A program made the translations under genes and the position numbers. Below are positions 22,876 through 46,420 of a DNA stretch of 64,000 nucleotides, piece by piece. The stretch is taken from the NCBI RefSeq assembly GCF_051622035.1, contig NC_135356.1, forward strand, positions 12,510,079-12,574,078, read 5' to 3'. The stretch comes from Arctopsyche grandis (lineage: Eukaryota; Arthropoda; Insecta; Trichoptera; Hydropsychidae). The notes under the pieces are model-generated. The model saw nothing but the letters and a program-made list of their open reading frames with translations. It searched no databases and was not told where the DNA came from. Position 1 is the stretch's first letter. Each line of letters starts with the position of its first letter.

Positions 22876-24090
22876 TGAATTATATTATTATATTATGATA
22901 GTGATTTTTTATTTGTTTTGACGTTTTATGATTTAATAATTAGTAAGAAAAACTAGCTCATATCTTATTAAAATTAGGGATTGAAGACATTCCAAATAAA
23001 TACTATTTTTTTACTTAAACTTTTACAAACTCAATACACGCAAGGAAATATTTTTAAGTGTTTGAACTTTTTGTTAGAATGTTATACTTTAAATGGGATT
23101 ATTAGAAAATATTTTTAAAAATAAACTTTTTTTACACTTTAAAACGACTTTTATTTCATAAAGGATTACATACATATTCCATTATAATAACTGAAAATAT
23201 TTAGGATTTTTGATTTCATTCATTGAGCCGTTATATTTAATAGTGTCGGAAGTCCAATTTTCAGTTTATTTCAATATTTCAAAAACACTATTTATATTTG
23301 ACTTAATTCACAAATTGTTATTACTTATTTGAAATTCGATACGTCTAGAATCTCGGGAAATAAAAATAAATATATTACATGCCACCAGTATTTTTAAATA
23401 TTGTTAAACGCAAAACATTATATTTTATGTTTGGCAAGATATGAAGTGAAGAAAAGTGAACTTCAATTATAACGGCTCAATTGATCGTATATATATATGT
23501 ATATGGACAAAATTTTGTTTCTTAATTACCTACCTATGAAGGTTAGGGCCATTATGCAAAACTACATATATGTATACTTAATAATACTAATAAGACGGTG
23601 GATTAATTAAAAATAAAATGTTGTATAGTTATTAAAAATACATAATATACAAAAGGAATATTAAATTATGACTAAAATTTTGATCAATGTAACAAATGAA
23701 TAAATTTAAAAGTTTATCGAGTCACTTTGTGATAATATAAATACTGTTATTAAATGTACTTAAAAAATATATTATAATATAAAAAAAACATATTTATGTA
23801 TGTAATATAAAAAAAAAAGGAAAGCAATTTGATTTTTTCCCCATTTACTTATTAAAATCAGTCTCAACAACTTTAAAAGGCAAAAGTTTAATGTATGTGT
23901 ATAAAAAAATAGTATACAATTCAATCAAATATCACAATGCTTTTTAATCATTTTTATAAAAAAAATGAAACTTTTGAAGAGAGCGGTTTTTTTTAACTAT
24001 AATTTCTAATTATTTCTACTTCAATATGGTGGAAAAATTTCTTGGAATGTCACTACATATTCTAATAATGAAAATATAATATAACGTAAT

Positions 24091-24183
<93 letters not shown>

Positions 24184-25549
24184 CATATGGTAACATTGCA
24201 TATGGCCAACAGTAACGTACATATATATATATAATATTTAATATAAATATAATATTATGTATAAAAATATATTTTTGAACTTATTCTCAAATATTATGTA
24301 AAATTAATTACACCATGCATATTATCAATTGAAATTCAATATGACGATTTCGAATTGAAAATGTATGAAACGACAGTATTGTACCCAATTCAAAGCAGGA
24401 CGCTAATCAATGCATTCAATATTGTAAATATTATGACCGATTTAAGAACAGATAATGGAGATCAATTAAGTTTAAATTTAAATAAATTACATATTATACA
24501 TTAATTGCTGTGGTGTTTTAAAAGAAATTTATTGTCACAACACGCAGTTATTGTAGAATTATATATATAAATTACACAACCGAAAAATTATATATATATA
24601 AATTTAAATAAATATACACGATGAACTATCAAATTAATCTCGATAAGCAGTCATCACAAATGGGGATTGTAAATTTGTCTACAGTAATTCTGCTTTAAAA
24701 AGCTGTCTCGCAGCCTTATTCATATCTTCTTTTTTTTAACAACAAACCAAATTGATTTTAAATGAAAGTTTAACAACTTTTAAGATATAATCATACGATT
24801 TAAATTACTGTTGGATCCCTCTTTTAGAAGCGTATAGTTATATATAGATTTTCTAATGCGTTACAGGCTTTTGACATTAATAAGCAATATTCATTTTCAT
24901 CAATTTCTTAATTCAAATTAATCAATTCACTACTTCGATATCAAATACAAGGTATATAAATGTTCTTTTTTGTTTGACCGGTTATATAAACCCTAGCCAT
25001 GATAACTTAACAAGTAAAAAATATCAAATATATATATTTTTTTAATTTATGCATATGACTAGTCTTGGGCACTAAAATTAATAGGCAAGTACTTATTCTG
25101 ATACCAAAATAACAAAATTTAAAAAATACATATACATATGTATTTCAAACATGGGTTTCAAAATGACTTTCATATAAAAAGCTCTTACATTATTAAGAAT
25201 ATAAATTAATAAAAATAAATTCCAAAAATGTACATGTAAATAAATTTTAAAATCTACCCATGTATTTATATGTACGTACAAAATATTCACACATATGCAT
25301 AATATTTTGTGAATATATAATTAAAATAAGTCACTTTTAAAATTTGAAGTTTAAGGAAAACATTAAATGTAATATAGTGTATTATAAAGTATATTATATT
25401 TATTTGTATCATGTTTTCCAAAAGAAACTAACAACTTTAATTTTAAACTTTAGTCGTAAACAAATTTTACATAGTATGATTTTTAAATTTCGAAACCGTT
25501 TATGTAGAAAATAAATGCATCTTAAAAGAGATACATATGAAATCGATTA
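22876..25549. other. 3' intergenic region between convergent genes
   Basis: About 2.7 kb between the stop codons of the SLC46 gene (+) and the RhoGAP gene (-). AT-rich with a SLC46 polyadenylation signal AATAAA at 22995-23000 and a candidate minus-strand AATAAA near 25398-25403. No further gene. Confidence 0.5.
24094..24180. repeat. (TA)n microsatellite
   Basis: About 87 bp of TA dinucleotide. The Tyr/Ile ORFs across it are artefacts. Confidence 0.95.
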
Positions 25550-38576
<13,027 letters not shown>

Positions 38577-38735
38577 GACGATCACGGGATCGGCCCGAAT
38601 TTGGCATCAAAACAGTCGATAGCGGACGAAAGAACGAACGAATGTTGACCCAATGCGGTGCTGCCACCACCACCGTGTCGACAGCTGTCATGTCCTTGAC
38701 GATGCTGCCAGTATCAAAATGTTATTAATATTTAG

Positions 38736-39976
38736 CCCTTTGGCTGCTACGAGGTTTTTCAATGTCCAAGCGAAAAATGCTAACATTTGTAATTATTTTG
38801 AAAAAAAATAAATATAATATTTTTTTTTACATACTTACTTCGCCGAACGCTCGTAATTTTTATAATACTTTATATACATTTTTAGAAGCAGTTGTGGACT
38901 CGTGCTCTCTCTTTCTGTCTTGCTTTTACATGCGTGCGTGCGAAAGAGATACCTACATATATACACTAAATAAGTTTTGACGATTATTTTCCGACGCTTT
39001 ATTTTTTTCAATAATCTATTTTTAGACATCGATGTATCCTAACAACATGCGATATATTCGAAACAGGTACACTTTCTCTCTTTCTTTCTTGGTTTTAATT
39101 GTGTACGTGTGAGCGAGACACACAAGGATGTGAAGTTTCTAATAATCAAATAATTTTTCAACATGTATCATAAATAACTATCTGGTGAGGACTTATGGAA
39201 TTTATAACTTGAAAATCATAATCGAGAAAGAATATTACGAAATACAAAAACCTTGTAAACATAGGATGAATTCAAGACGATAAACGATATATAATAATAA
39301 TTATTATTATTTTTAGTTGTTTGTGTATATATATGTTTTGTTTTTGTTATGTCTAATTTATTATTTTGTTTCTTGTCTTTTCTGTTATATTTTTGACCAT
39401 TGTGGCGCATTAGGAATTCCTGTAATGCTACAACGGTCCAAACTTAAATAAATAAATAAACATTTTGTATGCATTTCAGTTGCATTCAATTGATTGCATG
39501 AATTCGTGACGTCTCGTGACCTATATAATTGAAAGCGGATTTCTATTGTTTTTTGCCATTTATTTTAACTCTGCAAAATGATATCGGACAGTGAAAGTGA
39601 TGAAAGCGAAATAATAGCTCCTCACCGAGGAACTCGACAAATCAGCAGCTCTACTGTTTCTGAAAATGAATTTATCGACAATAATCAATTCCCAAGTAAT
39701 AACTCCTTATATGACATTGACAACGAACCCGAAATTTACTTTGATGATGAACCCGAAATTGAAGAGCTTTTATTTAAAAAATTGATAAATGTTTATAAAG
39801 CTTGATTGTAAAATAAATATAAATACGTATACAAAAAAAATGTTTCGTGCCACTGATGCGCTGGTGGCTCAAAGAAAGTATTGAAATACGACAATTAATG
39901 ACGACAACAACGATCGTCGTAGCAATCTTCGCCGATTTCAAAACAACGATTTATCGTTGTTGTAGCAGTCAAAGGG
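38736..39976 (+). mobile_element. piggyBac-type element with residual N-terminal ORF (family P3)
   Basis: TIR CCCTTTGGCTGCTACGA / TGTAGCAGTCAAAGGG, flanked by TTAG at 38732-38735 and TTAA at 39977-39980. An ORF at 39578-39805 (75 aa, MISDSESDESEIIAPHRGTR, very acidic) resembles the acidic N-terminus of piggyBac transposases and is followed by AATAAA. The catalytic domain is absent. A LINE 3' end is inserted at 39191-39460. It lies upstream of the RhoGAP start codon, so 5' non-coding exons of that gene may span it. Confidence 0.65.
39191..39460 (+). repeat. Non-LTR retrotransposon 3' end (family L2), copy 1
   Basis: Nearly identical to 42794-43085: CTGGTGAGGACTTATGGAAT through CATTGTGGCGCATTAGGAAT to an AAATAAATAAA tail. 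Confidence 0.8.
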
Positions 39977-40118
39977 TTAAAGAAAGCTGTTGAACGATTT
40001 GGGAATAAGAAAAACATTAAAATTGTTGCCTAGTGTGAGGTTATTGGCTATTTGGATTTTAAAGGCTGTTTTTTTCATTTTTACCATAGACTAAAGGTCC
40101 ATAGTGTTTTAAGGTTAA

Positions 40119-40228
40119 CCCTTTGAATGCTGACCAACGCCGGTCGGCATTTTGCCAAATCCATGGGCCTGAAAAACGCCGATAGGCGTTGTATTTTGAG
40201 CATGTACAAAGTACAAGAATACTACCCG
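40119..40228. mobile_element. TTAA element end (CCCTTTGAATGC family)
   Basis: TTAA at 40115-40118 followed by CCCTTTGAATGCTGACCAACG and inverted GCCGGTCGGC. No right terminus found; it abuts the P1 fragment. Confidence 0.4.
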
Positions 40229-40232
40229 TTAA

Positions 40233-40322
40233 GAGGGCTGTACACCCGAAACCTTAATTTTGTTGCCGTTCCTTTATTCGATGAATGGTGAATGCGACAG
40301 TTGCGCTTCGACCAGATAAAGA
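40233..40322. mobile_element. piggyBac-type MITE P1, left end only
   Basis: TTAA at 40229-40232, then GAGGGCTGTACACCCGAAAC and GCGACAGTTGCGCTTCGACC, matching the first part of 11070-11577. Cut off by the palindrome at 40323. Confidence 0.7.
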
Positions 40323-40535
40323 TCTGTTCATACCCATCCAGCACGACCCGCATCCTGCAGATATCATGCAAGTGCGGATAATATTCTTTGGTACATTCTA
40401 TATGGACGCGCATGAATGCGTAAATGTGCATGCGCGAATGGAGTATGAATACGTCCATATATTGTGCCAAAGAATACTATCCGCACTTGCATGACACCTG
40501 CAGGATACGGGTCGTGCTGGATAGGTATGAACAGA
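40323..40535. mobile_element. Palindromic MITE, CTGTTCATACCCATCCAGC ends
   Basis: Arms of about 100 bp in inverted orientation, sharing CCAGCACGACCCG, CATGCAAGTGCGGATA and AAAGAATACTATCCGC-type sequence. Inserted in a P1 copy. No TSD resolved. Confidence 0.65.
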
Positions 40536-40689
40536 CCCAGTACCGGTTTTAGGGGGGGCTGAGTCGGGCGACGCCCGAGGGCGTCAAATAAGTTTATTAA
40601 GCTAAAATTTAAAATTAGAGCATTTTTGATATAAATTGAGTGCAAATGTATGGAAACTTTCACAAGACAAAAGTTCTACTTTCGACTGT

Positions 40690-41600
40690 CGGATTTTGAT
40701 CAATTTTTTTTATTACTTAAAATCACCATCAGCATTATACGCAATAAATATCAGGAAGATTAAAATAATTTAAAAGGTCAAAATAAAATAATTAAAAATT
40801 GTTTAAAAAAAAAAACTACTTACGGTTTACAAATTCTGACCAAAACCGTATCAGCTTTAAGTTAGTACGTAAAGAATACAAATACAAATTTTCAGCTTGA
40901 TACGTTTAAGGGTGTGGACAGAAAAGTGGCCACAACATTTTTGACCTTTCTAAGAGGAAAACATCCCACTTCCGGTTTATTAAATTTAGTGATTTTTTAT
41001 TATTTTCATCACATTGATACAATAATTATACTTGAAGTTTTTCGTGAAGAGCACACAGGTTAAAGGGGTCAAAAAAAATAGTGGAAGAAAAATCGAACAA
41101 TAGTAAACTGCCACTTCCAGTTAACGGATGCTTACCAAATTTTATACATAACTTAGTATTAAGCTTAAACTTCTAGATATGAAATTTCAGTTCAATAAAC
41201 TAATATATGTCTGAGAAAAACATAAAAAACCTTGATTATCTAGAGTAAAAGTACTATTTTCGGTTCAGATAAAAATATTCAAAAAATATAAGGTTATAAA
41301 ATTGATAACTTCTATTACATGTAAAAAAATTTCAGTGCAATTCAGCTAGTGGTTTGGGAGATAATTGAATTCAAAAACTTAAATAAAGGAAACCTATAAG
41401 GGGAGGTACAATTTCCAGTCAACTTAAAAATTTGAAAAAAGTTTAGGTCGTGTCAATAAGAATTTCAGTAACCAATACTAAGTTTCAGTTCGATAGGTCT
41501 AACAGTGTTCAAAAAAGCCTCAAAATACACAGACACGCACACACACATTTTTTCTAGATCAGTCAATCTATTTTTACTACGTACATAGACAAAGTAAAAA
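40690..41600. repeat. R7 repeat, long copy with about 145-bp periodicity
   Basis: Degenerate CTTCCGGTT-like modules recur at about 40819, 40967, 41111, 41253 and 41408. The block ends in ACACGCACACACACATTTTT and TCTAGATCAGTCAATC. It is the reverse complement of much of 45940-46400. Confidence 0.65.
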
Positions 41601-42254
41601 TGAATTGAACATGGGTCGTGTAATCCATGTCATTCATTTGTCAACGTTTATAAAGACTGGTTTTCATCGGAATTTTTGAATTTATAACCATAGCAGAATT
41701 TCCCGATGGAAATCTGCTGCTGAGTATTTTAGATTGTGTCTTGGCATTTAGATTGTGAGCATTACATTTCAACAACAACGAAGAAGATGGAACTAGTTTT
41801 GGAAAAATACATTCATTAAAAGACTTCTTTTGTTTATTTTATATTGTTGCAAGATATATATGAGAGTCTAAACACACCTTTACAAAACTTGACGGTAGTT
41901 ATTTAGGGTAGTGATCTAGGGTTTCTTTGGATTAGCTACAATTTTTATACCTGCTTTCTATTGGATTTCAAAATAATTCTAGTTGGAAATGTTGGCGAAA
42001 TTTTCAGCATGGCGGGCTTTCAACAGAAAAGACGTCAGCACTCAAAAATAATTTTATTTATGGTTATGCAAAATTACTACACATGTGCAAATTTGTTCAA
42101 ATTAGATTCCAATAGGTTTTTTTCATCCGGCCCAACATACATTTTGAAATTCCGAACCGGTTCAATTTCCAAAAAGGTTTGCAGACCCCTGCTCTAGAGA
42201 ATTAACGTTTTTTGAGTTTTTACATAACTCCTTTACGTTTAACTTACGATTACA
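41601..42254. other. Intergenic, nothing recognised
   Basis: Short ORFs without domains. A piece near 42110-42190 (GGCCCAACATACATTTTGAAA) resembles common transposon-end wording, but no partner was found. Confidence 0.35.
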
Positions 42255-42475
42255 ATTATTAATGTGCGCGCGCAGAAAACGGGAGGAAAAGCATGTTCCT
42301 CTTGTTCCTGTTGTATCCTGCACGCGCAAATTAAGTGAGTATGTACCGTTTACCATGCACCATTTTTTTTTTATCTTTCGACTTAAGATCTTTCGATTTT
42401 CGATCTTTGCCTTCCGATATTTGCGTTTTCTGTCATTTAACATTCTGTCTCGTCACGTAGACCCCCTTTTATTCA
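42255..42475. mobile_element. MITE family A, copy 3
   Basis: Carries TTCCTCTTGTTCCTGTTGTA and GATCTTTGCCTTCCGATATT, the reverse complement of 1985-2120, and ends CGTCACGTAGACCCCC, close to the family TIR. Confidence 0.6.
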
Positions 42476-42555
42476 AGGTGAATATGATAACCATGGAGTA
42501 TAAAATAAAATGTACAAAGTACAATGTAAAATGTACAAGGTAAATATAAAATGTA

Positions 42556-43085
42556 CGAGGTCTCAGGACAAAGCTGGCTGCGTTTAATTCAGCCGTTTCT
42601 ACTATTTGTGATGATATGGTAGCACTAACGGAAACATGGTTGACTTCATCATTTTTTGATGCTGAACTTTTTGATTCTTCCTGGAGTGTGCATCGTCGCG
42701 ATAGAGTAGATCGACGATCGACGTGGTAGTGGTGTATTATTTGCTTGTCGTGATTGGTTTCGGTCAGTCCGGATGACAAATTTTGAAACTCTATCTGGTG
42801 AGGACTTATGGAATTCATAACTTGAAAATCATAATCGAGAAAGAATATTACGAAATACAAAAACTTTGTAAACATAGAATGAATTCAAGACGATAAACGA
42901 TATATAATAATAATAATTATTATTTTTAGTTGTTTGTGTATATATATGTTTTGTTTTTGTTATGTCTAATTTATTATTTTGTTTCTTGTCTTTTCTGTAA
43001 TATTTTTGACCATTGTGGCGCATTAGGAATTCCTGTAATGCTACAATGGTCCAAACTTTAAATAAAATAAATAAATAAATAAATA
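42556..43085 (+). mobile_element. Non-LTR retrotransposon: endonuclease fragment joined to 3' end (family L2), copy 2
   Basis: 42576-42720 encodes SAVSTICDDMVALTETWLTS then DAELFDSSWSVHRRDRVDRR, which is the apurinic endonuclease block of jockey/CR1-type LINEs. After a frameshift GSGVLFACRDWFRSVRMTNF follows, and the sequence then enters the same 3' region as 39191-39460 with an AAATAAATAAAT tail. The reverse-transcriptase domain is absent. Confidence 0.75.
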
Positions 43086-43574
43086 TACTGGGTAAGCCAA
43101 GATTACCTGAAAAAACGTTTTCCACTTCCTGGCCAACGTTCTGTCTCTCCACACTTTCTTTATCCTAACACGAAGTGATTTAAAATAAAAGTAACATTAT
43201 TTGACTATTTTCAATCAATCCAGGGGGGGGGGCAAAAGCCCCCCCTTGCTCCTCCTTGCGGGCGCCCATGGACCAGACTGTCTGCGACTGATCTAGCAGG
43301 AAGGTCAATTTTATTGCTTGGGAGACAGTGAGTTGCAAGGTGTGGCATGCTTAATACAACTGCATGCATTTGATTTAGTCTCACAACTAATCGGCCGACC
43401 ACAAGCGACAGGTGTAGTCTAGCTCTTACATAAATTCGTTATGGAGTAGTCGAGTTCGGCCGCACTGCATATACTTATTTACCCGGTGGGCAAACGCAAC
43501 TGCCACTTTTGCGAAAGCACACGCGAGCACCTTCGCTTAAATCAACTCATTTAGGATTACCAGCCTCCAGATAG
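43086..43574. other. Upstream region of the small secreted-protein gene
   Basis: A G9 run with GGCAAAAGCCCCCCCTTGC around 43223-43250 looks like a transposon end. Closer to the gene, GCATATACTTATTTA near 43468 is a weak TATA-like stretch; no canonical TATA box. Confidence 0.35.
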
Positions 43575-43938
43575 ATGTCGTGGAAATCGGTGAGTCGACA
43601 ATCCAATGAATTGAATCTTATCGAATCTTTCGCAAATTGAGTTATGTAATATTTACGTTCAGGTGTGGGTTTTGATCTCGTGCGCGTTGGTGTCTTCGGC
43701 CTTCGGAAGACCACGAGCTGCCGGAGATGAAGAGGATTCAAAACCTGTCGAGGTTCCCGAGGGTCAGTTCGAGGCTTTCTATCCTAGGGAGAGCCACGGT
43801 GTGCCCAATGGGTCTTCAAGACCTTCCCATGGTCATGGTAGCTTTTACAAACATCGCAATCCAGCCTTGGTCGACGTCAAGAACCCGGCCGCTTACGGTT
43901 ACAGATTCGATGGAGAACGCAGATTTAACTTCGATTGA
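43575..43938 (+). CDS. Small secreted protein, 96 aa, function unknown
   Basis: Two exons: 43575-43589 encodes only five residues (MSWKS) and ends at GTGAGT; 43663-43938 begins after TTACGTTCAG. Phases agree and give 97 codons with the stop. The N-terminus MSWKSVWVLISCALVSSAFG is a good signal peptide with likely cleavage before RPRAAG. The mature chain is acidic at first (GDEEDSKPVEVPEGQFEAF), then rich in Gly, His, Ser and Pro (SRPSHGHGSFYKHRNP), and ends AAYGYRFDGERRFNFD. There is no cysteine after the signal peptide. AATAAA lies at 43971-43976, 33 bp after the stop. An intron splitting a short signal-peptide exon is common in insect cuticle and other secreted-protein genes. Aromatic and Gly-rich composition would suit a cuticular protein or a secreted peptide, but I recognise no family. 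Confidence 0.85.
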
Positions 43939-44612
43939 AACTTTATAATGTCGAATGAGTGATTTAACAAAATAAAAATAAAATTTATAATCCAAGTCTT
44001 GTCTGTGTTTATTTTCAAATTGTATGTTATTTGTTTTCTTAGTAAAAAAACCGTTGCGAAACAAAAACGAAATAAGCAAAAATGTTGATGGACATCCAAT
44101 TAGGGCTACCATTGTTATATGTATATCAAAATACATATAAAAAAATGCTTTTCACTTTAATCATATTGAAAATAAATTTTCTTTTGTTGACCTACATATT
44201 AAAAAAAATATATTTCTGGTGGGTAATATTTTTTAACTTTTAAATGTAATCTAATCGTTTGTGTATGATACGTATGATTATGTATGATGCTTTTTTTCAA
44301 TAACAATTTTAACATAGATAAAGTAAAAAAAGAAACGAATGGTATTTTGTATATAATATGTACATATTTAGTGGTAGTCAATCCATATTTGAATTTCAAG
44401 ATTTTGATTGTGGTCTTTCATTTTTACAAGCCTCTTCTATATTTGCCTTCGCTCGTTCGTTTGACAACATTTGGAACCTACATCCTTCCGATCGTTTTGA
44501 AACTTTTTGGTTTTTATGATGAAAATTTGATTTTTTGAAAAATACTTTGGCTTTGCAATAAAGGCACGTACTTTTTCATAAGAAGAACGTTATTTTGTGT
44601 ACATATCGATGC
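43939..44612. other. Intergenic, nothing recognised
   Basis: AT-rich, with a polyadenylation signal for the preceding gene at 43971-43976. No other supported feature. Confidence 0.4.
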
Positions 44613-44962
44613 GGTGCAAACGATCGTCAAGCGCCAGACAGACTGAACCACAGATTAACGACACGTGTACCTTATGCGTGCGCACTGCTCGCACTTACAC
44701 TAAGCGAAATCTACCCGAAGTCTAGAAGTTTACGTTCTGTGCTTCTGATACTTTAGTTCCGAATTTTGCCTTATTAAACTCGCCAGAAAGATCCAACTCA
44801 ATTTTAATAATTACCATTTTAATAATTGCATCTGTGCACATCGAAAAGTTACTCGTCATCTGATGTGCAATTTATCATTTGTGAAGTCGATAATTGCGTT
44901 TAGAGCAGCCATCCAGTTAATCTGTGGTTCAGTCTGTCTGGCGCTTGTCGATCGTTTGCACC
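44613..44962. mobile_element. MITE with about 47-bp TIR
   Basis: GGTGCAAACGATCGTCAAGC... at the left and ...GCTTGTCGATCGTTTGCACC at the right form a 47-bp TIR with one or two mismatches, enclosing CAGACAGACTGAACCACAG in both orientations. No TSD longer than 2 bp. Confidence 0.75.
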
Positions 44963-45526
44963 AAACCCCTTGATTTGTTTAATAACATTCTTGGGTTATG
45001 GCGTCGCAGATTGAGTACTGGTGCTCGACATTGACTTGTTCAAAATTAAAAGATTGACAGCCACTGTTTTATTAGTCGTTAGTGAATACTATTAAAAGAG
45101 TAGACGGCAACCCTATTCAGAAGACTAGTTAACTTTCACAATTCTTGCGTTGTTGGCATTGAACGCATTCAGAATTCAAAGGCCTCAAGCGACATTCGCA
45201 TTTTTATTATATTGTGTCGCAAAAAATAAGCATTATGTGAGGCCCTCACCGCCACTTTCTCCGATTGAAATTGTTGAATTTTCGATTCATTCACTCTTGA
45301 TTGCAGAGGCGTAGTCATGCAAAGATATTGACCGCAAGAAAATTGCAAGCGGAAATATTATTTCAGATGAAATAAAATAAAATTATCCTTGATAATTAAG
45401 ACACGTATCACAAAAAAATAAGGTATTATATAAGTTGTCCGATTATATGTATGTATATTTTTTGAAAAGTTTGCCCATTTAAAAACTATATTCAGTACAA
45501 AGATTTAATTAATGAAATTTTACGAT

Positions 45527-45534
45527 TATAAAAG
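45527..45534 (+). promoter_or_regulatory. TATA box of orphan secreted-protein exon
   Basis: TATAAAAG lies about 24 bp before a TTAGTG initiator-like site at 45549-45554 and 74 bp before the ATG at 45601. Confidence 0.5.
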
Positions 45535-45600
45535 GAAATGTTTAAAAATTAGTGAAGGATTTGCACAACAGCAAAATTAATTTCATCTTGAAAACAAATA

Positions 45601-45638
45601 ATGGATTCTTCTGGTTTCATATTCTTTATAATTTTAAC
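45601..45638 (+). CDS. Probable first coding exon of a secreted protein (partner exon not found)
   Basis: The exon encodes MDSSGFIFFIIL plus a split codon and ends at a strong donor GTAAGT. It is preceded by a TATA box at the expected distance. This is the architecture of insect secreted and cuticular protein genes, where the first intron splits the signal peptide. I could not find a convincing second exon before 48.6 kb. It may be a relic whose body was lost, or the next exon may be unrecognised. Confidence 0.45.
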
Positions 45639-45829
45639 GTAAGTAACGTAATTTTTTGTTTCTGTATTTTTTAAAATTACCATTTCCCAGTAATGGTCAT
45701 CTTATATATATATATTTTTTTCTTTTTACTTTATCTATGTATGTAGTAACAATAGACGAAGTTTTATGATCATGCGAAAATTCGAACTCAGAATCGATCA
45801 CTGATCACTTTTTCATGATCTAGAAAAAA

Positions 45830-46420
45830 ATTGTGTGTGTGTGTGTATTTTGGGGCTTTTTTGAACACCGTTAGTCCTATTGAACTGAAAGTATTAGTTA
45901 TTGAAATTCTTATCAACACGACGTATTTTTTTTTTCAAATTAAGTTGACCGGAAATGGTACCTCCCGTTATAAACTCTCGTTTGATTTTTCTTCCACTAT
46001 TTTCTTCGACCCCTTAAATATGTGTGCTCTTCACAAAAAAATCATGCATTATTCTTGTATCAATGTGATGAAAATAAAAAAAATCACTAAATTTAATAAA
46101 GCGGAAGTGAGATTTTTTCCTCTCGTTGTGGCCACTATTCTTTCCACACCCCTGATCGTATCAAGCTGAAAATTTATATTTTTATTTTTATGTACTAACT
46201 TAAAGCTGATAAGGTTTTAGTCAGAATTCGTAAACCGGAAGTAGTATTTTAATTTAAAACAATATTTTATTATTTTATTTTGACTTTTTAAATTATTTTA
46301 ATCTTCTTGATATTTAGTGTGAATAAATTTAAATTAAAGTAAAAAAAAAAATGAACAAAATCCGACAAACGGAAGTAGAACTTTTGTTTTGTTTAATTTT
46401 CCCTACATTTGCGCTCAATG
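45830..46420. repeat. R7 repeat, inverted copy
   Basis: ACCGGAAATGGTACC near 45950, GCGGAAGTGAGAT near 46100, AACCGGAAGTAGT near 46232 and ACGGAAGTAGAACT near 46370 repeat every 130-155 bp and match the reverse complement of 40690-41440. The ORFs at 45831 and 46351 lie in this repeat. Confidence 0.6.
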
